From NCBI GenBank assembly GCA_051745425.1, contig JBNJEB010000105.1, positions 1 to 5,377 on the forward strand: a stretch of 5,377 bases of DNA, read 5' to 3'. This document shows, piece by piece, positions 1 through 5,377 of this stretch; position 1 is the stretch's first letter, and the number at the start of each line of letters is the position of its first letter. This stretch comes from Halonatronomonas sp051745425 (GTDB taxonomy: Bacteria; Bacillota; Halanaerobiia; Halanaerobiales; Halarsenatibacteraceae). The notes beneath the pieces were generated by a model. That model was not told where the DNA came from. It saw nothing but the letters and a program-made list of their open reading frames with translations, and did not search any database. Both the position numbers and the translations under genes were made by a program.

Positions 1-120
1 GCTGAAGAATTTCAATCAGTAATAACTATTGGCAGTAATTCATTTCTGAGTCTGAGTCTGGTGATTTTAGGCTTTATATTTGGGGCAGGACTATTACTGG
101 AGAAAGTTCTTGAAGTATAA
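1..120 (+). CDS. C-terminal end of a small membrane protein (5' truncated by window)
   Basis: Frame 1 is open from the first base to a TAA at 118-120, giving 39 residues. After a short polar stretch (AEEFQSVITIGSNS) comes one hydrophobic segment of about 18 residues (FLSLSLVILGFIFGAGLLL), then a short charged tail (EKVLEV), so this is the last transmembrane helix of a membrane protein with a very short end. The ribosome binding site of the next gene begins right at its stop codon and the gap is only 15 bases, so the two are almost certainly co-transcribed. Small LiaI/LiaF-like or DUF5668-like membrane proteins often sit beside DUF4097 genes, and this tail would fit one, but the fragment is too short to assign. 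The LSLSL residues come from a CTGAGT hexamer repeated two and a half times (46-60). Confidence 0.7.
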   Translation, partial: AEEFQSVITIGSNSFLSLSLVILGFIFGAGLLLEKVLEV

Positions 121-127
121 AAGGAGG
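121..127 (+). promoter_or_regulatory. Ribosome binding site of the DUF4097-type gene
   Basis: AAGGAGG is a full anti-16S match, 8 bases before the ATG at 136. It directly abuts the stop codon of the upstream gene, which supports translational coupling. Confidence 0.85.
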
Positions 128-135
128 AAAATAGA

Positions 136-1032
136 ATGTTATCGAGAAAAAGAATTATAACAATAGCAATAATTTTATTGTTGGTCTTTGTCTATATAGA
201 TGTCGGACTGATTGCTGATAATCAGGGGATGGCAACCTTATTTGATATTGATCTGTCCTATAGTGGTAGTTTAGACTGGTCAGCAAATGGAGATTATCAA
301 TATAGATCAGAAATTTCCGGCGAAGAAGTTTTTGATGGTGATGGTCTGACTGATCTGCGAGTTGAAAATAGTTTTGGCGAGGTAATTATTATTGGTGAGC
401 AAAGAGATGATATCAGGATTGATTACAGGATTAAAGTTAAGGCTGCAACTGAAGAAATCCTGGAGAGAACAGCTAAAGAGGTGGCCCTGGATTTAAATCA
501 GGCCAATCAGGAATTGGAAATTTCAACTCTTAAACCTGATAATAGGGAGCAGGTTAATGTTTCTACTTATTTGACCATCAGGGTGCCAGAAGAACTGGCT
601 GTAGACCTCTATAGCAGGTTTGATGATATTAATCTAAAAAATATCGCTGGTCAGGTTGCTATCGATAATAGCTATGGAGATGTTGAGATTTCAGAGGTTA
701 CCGGTCCGCTAGAGATTGAAGCCAGCTTTAGCGATTATAAGATTAATTCAGTCCAGGAAAAGATAACCGGAAATTTATCTTATACCGAGGTTATCATAGA
801 CCAGTTGAGTTCAGACCTTGAGCTAGATTTACAGTTTTCAGGGCTTGATTTATATTTAAAAGATACACCTGAATCCTGGAGCTATGATCTTAGGACAAAT
901 TATGGTTCTATCAAGAGTAGATATGATTTTCAGCTGACTGAAGATGGCACAGAAGTGTCTTATTATCAGAACAGAGAGGGATTGCCATTGATCAGACTCG
1001 ATGGCAGATTTACAGATATAACTATTCATTAA
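136..1032 (+). CDS. Membrane-anchored DUF4097-type (putative adhesin) beta-solenoid protein
   Basis: The 298-residue protein starts with a basic MLSRKR followed by a hydrophobic helix at about residues 7-26, a type II signal anchor with no lipobox. The rest should face outside. It contains a degenerate repeat of about 14-17 residues, with a beta strand, an aromatic or small turn and a second strand: 74-87 (VENSFGEVIIIG), 156-172, 174-190 (IDNSYGDVEISEVTG), 192-207, 210-227, 228-243, 250-261 and 286-298. This is the usual look of DUF4097/DUF4098 domains, which fold as a right-handed beta-solenoid. A more charged segment (about 88-140) interrupts the first rungs. The protein is strongly acidic, 56 Asp/Glu against 26 Lys/Arg, as expected for a surface protein in a salty habitat. 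The family has no agreed biochemical role; members often sit with envelope-stress membrane proteins. Family assignment is from pattern; the function is unknown. Confidence 0.75.
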   Translation: MLSRKRIITIAIILLLVFVYIDVGLIADNQGMATLFDIDLSYSGSLDWSANGDYQYRSEISGEEVFDGDGLTDLRVENSFGEVIIIGEQRDDIRIDYRIKVKAATEEILERTAKEVALDLNQANQELEISTLKPDNREQVNVSTYLTIRVPEELAVDLYSRFDDINLKNIAGQVAIDNSYGDVEISEVTGPLEIEASFSDYKINSVQEKITGNLSYTEVIIDQLSSDLELDLQFSGLDLYLKDTPESWSYDLRTNYGSIKSRYDFQLTEDGTEVSYYQNREGLPLIRLDGRFTDITIH

Positions 1033-1033
1033 A

Positions 1034-1039
1034 AAGGAG
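1034..1039 (+). promoter_or_regulatory. Ribosome binding site of the threonine aldolase gene
   Basis: AAGGAG lies 10 bases before the ATG at 1050 and directly follows the previous stop codon (1030-1032). It favours ATG 1050 over the in-frame ATG at 1059, although residue 4 would also be a tolerable start. Confidence 0.7.
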
Positions 1040-1049
1040 AGTATAATAA

Positions 1050-2090
1050 ATGACAGATATGAAAAAGATTGATTTAAGAAGTGATACCGTAACCAGACCC
1101 AGTAATGAAATGCGTCAGATTATGGCTTCAGCAGATGTAGGTGACGATGTCTATGGGGAAGATCCTTCCATCAACGAACTTGAGGAGAGGGCAGCAGAGA
1201 TTCTAAAAAAAGAAGCAGCCCTCTTTCTGCCAAGTGGTACAATGGGCAATCAGGTTGCCCTTTTAACCCATACAACCCCAGGCCAGGAAATTATATTAGG
1301 TGATGAAAGTCATATCTTTTATTATGAAGTTGGCGGGCTGGCCAGACTTGGCAGTCTTCAGGCCAGAACTATCTCAGATGAAAAGGGATATCTGGAGCCA
1401 GAAGCTGTAGAGCATGCAATCCGGGGCGAAAATATTCATTATCCTGAAACAGGTTTAATCTGTATGGAAAATACCCATAATAGAAGAGGCGGAGTTTCAT
1501 ATAATACCGATAAGATTAAGCCTATAGCAGAGCTGGCCAGTTCAAAGAATATTCCCCTCCATCTCGATGGCGCCCGGATCTTTAATGCAGCCTATCAGGA
1601 AGATATCGATCCAGGAGAACTGGTAGCCGATTTTGATTCAGTGATGTTCTGCCTTTCTAAAGGTCTGGGAGCTCCAGTAGGATCAATGCTGGTCGGTAGT
1701 AAAGAATTTATTAAAGCAGCCAGAAAGAATAGAAAGCTTCTCGGTGGCGGTATGCGTCAGGCAGGGATTATAGCAGCAGCAGGACTTTATGCTCTAGAAA
1801 ATCGGAATGTTCTTAAAGCAGACCATCAGCAGGCAGAAGAGCTGGCGGAAATTATTGAAGGGTTTAAGTCAGATCAATTAGAAGTTTTCAGGCAGTCAAC
1901 TAACTTTGTTATGTTGCAGTGTAATAATCAGGGAGGAGCAGAGTTTATCTCTCAAAAGTTAAATGAAGCAGGTATTATGACCAATCAATTTTCCGAAAAA
2001 TTGATCAGGCTGGTGACCCATCAGGACCTTGCAGATAGCGATCTTGAGATATTTGAGGAGAGAATGGAAATTATTCTGAAAAATTTATAA
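1050..2090 (+). CDS. ltaE: Low-specificity L-threonine aldolase (PLP-dependent)
   Basis: This cytoplasmic fold-type I PLP enzyme cleaves L-threonine or L-allo-threonine to glycine and acetaldehyde, and serves glycine supply or threonine breakdown. At 346 residues it has the normal full length. Family landmarks are in order: the N-terminal DLRSDTVTRPS (8-18), GDDVYGEDPS (31-40), the phosphate-binding loop SGTMGN (62-67), His87 in DESH expected to stack on the PLP ring, MENTHNRRGG (139-148), Asp173 in HLDGAR for the pyridine nitrogen, the Schiff-base Lys204 in SKGLGAPVGS, and Arg320 in IRLVTH, the likely carboxylate-binding arginine. No key residue is missing. It lies 17 bases after the DUF4097-type gene, which suggests co-transcription, although there is no obvious functional link. 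It ends with tandem stops (TAATAG). The symbol follows the E. coli enzyme; exact preference among threonine, allo-threonine and related beta-hydroxy amino acids cannot be read from the sequence. Confidence 0.94.
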   Translation: MTDMKKIDLRSDTVTRPSNEMRQIMASADVGDDVYGEDPSINELEERAAEILKKEAALFLPSGTMGNQVALLTHTTPGQEIILGDESHIFYYEVGGLARLGSLQARTISDEKGYLEPEAVEHAIRGENIHYPETGLICMENTHNRRGGVSYNTDKIKPIAELASSKNIPLHLDGARIFNAAYQEDIDPGELVADFDSVMFCLSKGLGAPVGSMLVGSKEFIKAARKNRKLLGGGMRQAGIIAAAGLYALENRNVLKADHQQAEELAEIIEGFKSDQLEVFRQSTNFVMLQCNNQGGAEFISQKLNEAGIMTNQFSEKLIRLVTHQDLADSDLEIFEERMEIILKNL

Positions 2091-2118
2091 TAGTTAAAAT
2101 AATTAAACCTCAGTAAAA

Positions 2119-2147
2119 TTGTAAACTTTATCTCATTATGTTATAAT
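2119..2147 (+). promoter_or_regulatory. Sigma-A promoter of the peroxiredoxin unit, extended -10
   Basis: The -35 box is TTGTAA (2119-2124) and the -10 box is a perfect TATAAT (2142-2147), with a 17-base spacer and a TG at 2139-2140 that makes an extended -10. Transcription should start near 2154, leaving a leader of about 43 bases, too short for a typical riboswitch. This separates the peroxiredoxin gene from the aldolase gene upstream, although I find no strong terminator between them (2091-2118 is simply AT-rich). Confidence 0.8.
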
Positions 2148-2182
2148 TTAAGCAGATAAAAGCTTATCAATCTAAGATATAG

Positions 2183-2190
2183 AAGGGGTG
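2183..2190 (+). promoter_or_regulatory. Ribosome binding site deciding the peroxiredoxin start
   Basis: AAGGGGTG matches the anti-16S tail (AAGGAGGTG) with one gap and lies 6-8 bases before ATG 2197. The in-frame GTG at 2188 is itself part of this site, so it cannot be the start. Confidence 0.75.
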
Positions 2191-2196
2191 TTAAAA

Positions 2197-2661
2197 ATGA
2201 CTCTTGAAGAACTCACTAATACAGAAGCTCCTCAGTTTAAATTGAAGGATCAGGATGGTAATGATGTAAGGCTCAGTGATTTTGAAGGCCAGAAAGTACT
2301 GTTATCTTTTCATCCACTGGCCTGGACTGGAATCTGTCAGACCCAGATGGAAGATTTAGAAGGTCATTATTCTCTTTTTGAGGAATATGATACAGTTCCT
2401 CTTGGAATAAGTGTTGATTCAACGCCATCTAAGAAAGCCTGGGCTAAAAAGTTAGATATTACAAATCTTAAAATGCTTTCAGATTTCTGGCCCCATGGTG
2501 GTCTGGCCAAGAAATTTGAAGTATTTAGGGAAGAAGATGGTTTTTCAGAAAGGGCCAATATCTTAATTAATGAATCCGGTAAGATTGTCTGGGTTAATAA
2601 ATATGCTATTGATGATGTTCCGGATCTTGAAGAGATCTTTGAAGTTATAAAAAATAATTAA
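2197..2661 (+). CDS. Single-cysteine peroxiredoxin (AhpE-like redoxin)
   Basis: This 154-residue cytoplasmic thiol peroxidase has a thioredoxin fold and should reduce hydrogen peroxide or organic hydroperoxides. The start is ATG 2197, chosen because the ribosome binding site covers the GTG nine bases upstream. The sequence runs APQFKLKDQDG (11-21), LSDFEGQKVLLSFHP (26-40), then the peroxidatic motif PxxxTxxC as PLAWTGIC, with Pro40, Thr44 and Cys47, and later the conserved Arg119 in ERANILI. The SDFWPHG stretch (95-101) and FREEDGFSERA (110-120) are typical of the AhpE/AhpC-TSA redoxin group. Cys47 is the only cysteine, so there is no internal resolving cysteine; reduction must come from an external thiol or protein. 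It is the first gene of a two-gene unit and is probably expressed under its own sigma-A promoter. Family is firm; peroxide preference and reductant are not visible. Confidence 0.9.
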   Translation: MTLEELTNTEAPQFKLKDQDGNDVRLSDFEGQKVLLSFHPLAWTGICQTQMEDLEGHYSLFEEYDTVPLGISVDSTPSKKAWAKKLDITNLKMLSDFWPHGGLAKKFEVFREEDGFSERANILINESGKIVWVNKYAIDDVPDLEEIFEVIKNN

Positions 2662-2666
2662 GGTGG
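2660..2666 (+). promoter_or_regulatory. Ribosome binding site overlapping the peroxiredoxin stop codon
   Basis: AAGGTGG shares its first two bases with the TAA stop (2659-2661) and lies 9 bases before ATG 2676. The overlap predicts that translation of the second gene is coupled to that of the peroxiredoxin. Confidence 0.75.
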
Positions 2667-2675
2667 TATCAGAAA

Positions 2676-3809
2676 ATGAACTCCTATTTACAGGATCTCT
2701 TATTAAATAAAGATAAAGCCGGAGTTGAAAAATATTTAAATAGGCTAGTTAGAAATAAACACTGGACCTTAATCAGCCTGATAGATGAGCTATTACCAGG
2801 ACTGCTCTTTGAGTCGAATTTAACCTATGGTAGTTTTCATCAGGTTAAAATGGCATTATTTCTTCGCCGCCTTTCAATCAATAATATTTTAAGTAAAGAA
2901 ACAGAAGAAGAGGTGGCCAGGGTTATTCTGACAGAAATGCTAAATAGGAACTGGCTCAATATTCAGGCAGGAGATTTTAAAGGTGCAGATCAAATTAATC
3001 AGCCTTTAGATAAGATGGTAGAAGAGCTTAATAAGGGGAATATCCATAATAGCTATTATTATGCTATTCAGGAATATAAGGAGAATCCAGCAAATTTATC
3101 AGAATATCTGCTCGGGCTAGGTTCTCTTTCAGTTCCAGATTCCCTGGGTCATAGCTTAAGCTGTTTTCAGCCTGTAATTGAAGATCTTGTCTTTCCCCAT
3201 CACCAGTATGCAGAGACGGCTCTGCTTTCATATATAACCTATTTAGGTCGGAGAGATATTCCCGAGGATTTTGCGCCTGATGATTATAGTCTGGTTACAG
3301 AGCCAGACTGGACAGAACTCTTAAAAAGGGCGGCCTCTGGTTCAGGCATCATAAATCTTCATCATATGATTACCACCTATATTTATCTGGCCTGGAAGGA
3401 TTCAGACTATCATCAGAAAGATTTTCAACTGCCTTATAAGATCCTTGTCAACTGGTTTAAAGATAAAAAGATTGACAGGGTCCGTTTAGAGAGAGTTGAA
3501 AATCTTGAAGTGTCAACCTGGCTTCCTTCTGATTATGTTAGTTTTCATGATGCCTTTGATTATGATGATCCAGATGAGACTGCCAGAATGGTTATCAATC
3601 TGGCTGAGGCAAAATATAGCCGTCTTTATGACTGGATGGTAAGGCTTTATGCAGATGATTATGATCAACCTGATTGGAATCCTCATTACTATACCGGGCT
3701 GTATTCAGCTCTCTCGTTATATGGCATGGAAGATATAGATGATCTTGCTGTTTTAAGGATGGCTTTAGATCAGGCAGTCAGGTATTATATAAATGGTATG
3801 AAGAATTAA
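2676..3809 (+). CDS. Unidentified histidine-rich, probably all-helical protein, coupled to peroxiredoxin
   Basis: I do not recognise this 377-residue protein with certainty. It has no signal peptide and no membrane helix, so it should be cytoplasmic. It looks like a chain of amphipathic helices joined by short loops, rich in Tyr, Trp, Asp and Leu. Histidines sit at the heads of helices in motif-like settings: His55 (YGSFHQVKMALFLRRL), His124 (GNIHNSYYYA), His159 (GHSLSC), His175-176 (FPHHQYAETALL), His229-230 (LHHMITTYIYLAW) and His337 (NPHYYTGLYSAL). Such spaced histidines in a helical protein could bind a metal or an organic cofactor. The pattern distantly recalls questin oxidase-like (DUF4243) proteins or the helical domains attached to some Rieske proteins; this is from memory and weak. 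The only cysteine is Cys163. The gene starts 14 bases after the peroxiredoxin stop and is followed by a terminator, so the pair forms a complete unit and a redox or protective role is a reasonable inference. Confidence 0.85.
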   Translation: MNSYLQDLLLNKDKAGVEKYLNRLVRNKHWTLISLIDELLPGLLFESNLTYGSFHQVKMALFLRRLSINNILSKETEEEVARVILTEMLNRNWLNIQAGDFKGADQINQPLDKMVEELNKGNIHNSYYYAIQEYKENPANLSEYLLGLGSLSVPDSLGHSLSCFQPVIEDLVFPHHQYAETALLSYITYLGRRDIPEDFAPDDYSLVTEPDWTELLKRAASGSGIINLHHMITTYIYLAWKDSDYHQKDFQLPYKILVNWFKDKKIDRVRLERVENLEVSTWLPSDYVSFHDAFDYDDPDETARMVINLAEAKYSRLYDWMVRLYADDYDQPDWNPHYYTGLYSALSLYGMEDIDDLAVLRMALDQAVRYYINGMKN

Positions 3810-3819
3810 TTTTAAAAGA

Positions 3820-3858
3820 TAAAAGGCGTATTATTATTCAGTAATACGCCTTTTAATT
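3820..3858 (+). terminator. Rho-independent terminator after the peroxiredoxin unit
   Basis: A perfect 14-bp stem is formed by 3820-3833 and 3842-3855 (core AAAAGGCGTATTA against TAATACGCCTTTT) around an 8-base loop. The right arm ends in TTTT and runs on into AATTT. It starts 10 bases after the stop codon of the histidine-rich protein gene. The A-run on the left arm means it could also work in the reverse direction, but no minus-strand gene is seen. Confidence 0.9.
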
Positions 3859-3908
3859 TACTATTATTTACTTAGTCTATTAAAATACTTATGAATTAAT
3901 AATAAAAC

Positions 3909-3937
3909 TTGACATTTTCTCATATAAAGATTATAAT
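3909..3937 (+). promoter_or_regulatory. Consensus sigma-A promoter of the transporter gene
   Basis: A perfect TTGACA (3909-3914) and a perfect TATAAT (3932-3937) are separated by 17 bases. The AT-rich stretch just upstream (3858-3908) could act as an UP element. Transcription should start near 3944, giving a leader of about 49 bases. The -10 region shares the 11-mer TTATAATTTAA with the peroxiredoxin promoter. Confidence 0.88.
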
Positions 3938-3949
3938 TTAAATAATCTT
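3927..3949 (+). promoter_or_regulatory. Inverted repeat over -10 and start site, candidate operator
   Basis: AAGATTAT (3927-3934) and ATAATCTT (3942-3949) are perfect 8-bp inverted arms around a 7-base spacer. The repeat covers the -10 box and the expected start of transcription, where a bound dimeric repressor would block RNA polymerase. The AT-rich composition raises the odds of a chance palindrome, and I cannot match it to a known regulator's site. Confidence 0.4.
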
Positions 3950-3975
3950 GCTGCGACCGTTTAAATCACAAAAGT

Positions 3976-3985
3976 AAGGAGGAGG
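3976..3985 (+). promoter_or_regulatory. Ribosome binding site deciding the transporter start
   Basis: AAGGAGGAGG offers two overlapping anti-16S matches, 10 and 7 bases before ATG 3993. The in-frame TTG at 3987 is only one base after the site, too close for initiation. Confidence 0.85.
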
Positions 3986-3992
3986 ATTGCGG

Positions 3993-5342
3993 ATGAAAAA
4001 CGATTTAAATCAAAGAGAACACTGGACGACACGATTAGGCTTTATTTTAGCAGCTGCAGGTTCGGCTGTAGGACTCGGTAATATCTGGCGTTTCCCATAT
4101 GTAACAGGTACTAATGGAGGTGCCGCTTTCTTATTTATTTATTTAATCGCTATTATTATAATAGGATACCCTTTAATGGTTACCGAGATGACATTAGGCC
4201 GTAAAACCCAGAAGAACCCGGTTGGTGCCTTTAAGTCTCTTGCTCCTAATACACCCTGGTGGCTTGTTGGTGGGCTGGGAGTCTTAACAGGCTTTGTTAT
4301 TCTTAGTTATTATTCAGTAGTTGCTGGCTGGTCACTGGCATATATTTTCAAGGCATTAAGTGGATTTACTCCAGATATGGCCTTTGGTGAACTTTTTGGT
4401 GCCCATATTTCAGGTCTAGCTGTTCCGATTTTCTGGCATGCAGTCTTTATGATCATAACAATTGCAGTTATTAGTGCCGGTGTTGTTAAAGGTATTCAGA
4501 GAGCTGTTAAAACTTTAATGCCGATACTTTTCGTATTACTATTGGTCTTAATATTTAGAGCAGTTACTTTAGAAGGTGCCGGTGAAGGTTTATCCTTTTA
4601 CCTAACCCCGGATTTTAGCGCAGTAACAGCCCAGACCTTAATGGATGCCATTGCTCAGGCCTTCTTTACATTGAGTCTTGGTATGGGCGCAATGATAACT
4701 TATGGTAGTTATTTATCAGAAGATGAAAATATTGGCGATAATGCAGCTTATGTTGTTGGTTTAGATACATTAATTGCTGTTCTTGCAGGTTTTGCAATAT
4801 TCCCTGCTTTATTTGCCCTAACTGATGTATCTCCAAATGCAGGTCCAGGTCTAACTTTTATAACCCTGCCGGCAGTATTTGCTGAGATGCCGTTAGGATC
4901 ATTCTTTGGTTTCTTATTCTTTGTTTTATTATCTGTGGCTGCTTTAACTTCAGCTATTTCATTACTTGAGGTAGTTGTTGCCTGGGCTGTAGATGAAAAG
5001 GATATGGAGAGAAAGAAGGCTTCAATAATTATTGGGATAATTATTTTCCTAGTTGGTATTCCACCGGTTCTTGGTTATAGCGCCTGGTCAGATTTCTCAT
5101 TCTTAGGTTTTGATGTTCTTGATTCCTATGACTGGATTGCTAATAGTATCTTCTTACCATTAGGAGGTCTATTAACAGCTATCTTTGCAGGCTATGTCTG
5201 GAAGGCTAAAAATCTGCAGGATGAGGCTAATAAGAAAAGTGGAATTATTAATATCGGTGATTGGTATGGTTTCTTAATAAAAATAGTTGTTCCAATTGCA
5301 ATTGCTATAGTTATGATTGTTTCAATAGTTCAGACATTTTAG
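3993..5342 (+). CDS. Sodium-dependent amino acid transporter, NSS (SNF) family, 11 TM
   Basis: This 449-residue inner-membrane symporter uses the sodium gradient to import amino acids by the LeuT fold. TM1 carries the family hallmark GSAVGLGNIWRFPY (23-36). Approximate helices are 14-39, 44-68, 88-120, 144-164, 170-192, 214-238, 251-277, 302-334, 343-362, 383-404 and 424-447, the 11-helix size of MhsT-like bacterial members rather than 12. Binding residues, by alignment from memory to LeuT, are Asn30 for Na1, Tyr107 in TM3 as the substrate tyrosine, Phe225, Thr226 and Ser228 in TM6, and Thr319-Ser320 in TM8 for Na2. The unwound TM6 loop reads GMG (230-232), as in MhsT, where LeuT has GFG; this favours a broader range including bulky hydrophobic amino acids. 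Asp258 in TM7 is an acidic residue of the kind seen in chloride-independent prokaryotic members. The gene has its own strong promoter and ends with tandem stops (TAGTAA). Family is certain; the exact substrate is inferred. Confidence 0.95.
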   Translation: MKNDLNQREHWTTRLGFILAAAGSAVGLGNIWRFPYVTGTNGGAAFLFIYLIAIIIIGYPLMVTEMTLGRKTQKNPVGAFKSLAPNTPWWLVGGLGVLTGFVILSYYSVVAGWSLAYIFKALSGFTPDMAFGELFGAHISGLAVPIFWHAVFMIITIAVISAGVVKGIQRAVKTLMPILFVLLLVLIFRAVTLEGAGEGLSFYLTPDFSAVTAQTLMDAIAQAFFTLSLGMGAMITYGSYLSEDENIGDNAAYVVGLDTLIAVLAGFAIFPALFALTDVSPNAGPGLTFITLPAVFAEMPLGSFFGFLFFVLLSVAALTSAISLLEVVVAWAVDEKDMERKKASIIIGIIIFLVGIPPVLGYSAWSDFSFLGFDVLDSYDWIANSIFLPLGGLLTAIFAGYVWKAKNLQDEANKKSGIINIGDWYGFLIKIVVPIAIAIVMIVSIVQTF

Positions 5343-5377
5343 TAAATATCTAATCTGAGAAGAAATGTGATAGAGGA

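Noticed and set aside
46..60. Tandem CTGAGT hexamer repeat
   Set aside because: Only two and a half copies, in frame and coding LSLSL inside a membrane helix; too short to call a repeat element.
2060..2118. Possible terminator after the threonine aldolase gene
   Set aside because: Only short AT-only or imperfect pairings (such as AGAAT/ATTCT within the coding end) with no GC-containing stem followed by a T-run.
2141..2155. PerR-box-like half site TTATAAT at the peroxiredoxin promoter
   Set aside because: The second half (expected ATTATAA after one base) is absent, and TTATAAT is explained by the -10 box. The same heptamer occurs in the transporter promoter.
2188..2190. GTG as the start of the peroxiredoxin
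   Set aside because: It is part of the AAGGGGTG ribosome binding site; ATG 2197 has proper spacing and gives the usual N-terminus.
2367..2558. Open 63-codon frame on the minus strand inside the peroxiredoxin gene
   Set aside because: It lies wholly opposite a firmly identified gene, has no family resemblance, and its translation is what the reverse of the peroxiredoxin codons would give.
2660..2671. T-box-like string AAGGTGGTATCAG between the peroxiredoxin and the next gene
   Set aside because: The resemblance to the T-box GGTGGNACC core is partial, there is no room for a leader or specifier stem in a 14-base gap, and the string is explained as a ribosome binding site.
3987..3989. TTG as the start of the transporter
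   Set aside because: It lies one base after the ribosome binding site; ATG 3993 is correctly spaced.

Overview
The window reads as an ordinary stretch of a low-GC bacterial chromosome, all genes on the + strand. Strong AAGGAGG-type ribosome binding sites, near-consensus sigma-A promoters with 17-bp spacers, a clearly acidic set of proteins (for example 56 Asp/Glu against 26 Lys/Arg in the 298-residue protein) and a sodium-coupled amino acid transporter fit a halophilic or salt-adapted Firmicute-type anaerobe such as Halanaerobiales. That placement is inference. No rRNA, tRNA, CRISPR, insertion sequence or phage signature is visible.

Layout: (1) Bases 1-2090 look like the end of an operon. 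They hold the 3' end of a small membrane protein, a membrane-anchored DUF4097-type beta-solenoid protein, and a PLP-dependent low-specificity L-threonine aldolase, with gaps of 15 and 17 bases and a good ribosome binding site before each gene. No convincing terminator follows the aldolase. (2) An extended -10 promoter near 2119-2147 starts a two-gene unit: a single-cysteine AhpE-like peroxiredoxin and a 377-residue, histidine-rich, probably all-helical protein that I cannot name. The unit ends at a clear Rho-independent terminator (3820-3858). (3) A consensus promoter (3909-3937), overlapped by a perfect 8-bp inverted repeat, drives an 11-TM NSS-family sodium:amino acid symporter. Another gene may begin just past the window end.

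The three units seem functionally separate: envelope protein plus amino acid metabolism, peroxide detoxification with an unknown partner, and amino acid uptake. The least explained element is the histidine-rich protein coupled to the peroxiredoxin. The most concrete regulatory observation is the inverted repeat over the transporter promoter. I see no convincing evidence of a spectacular new system; the findings are leads of modest weight.
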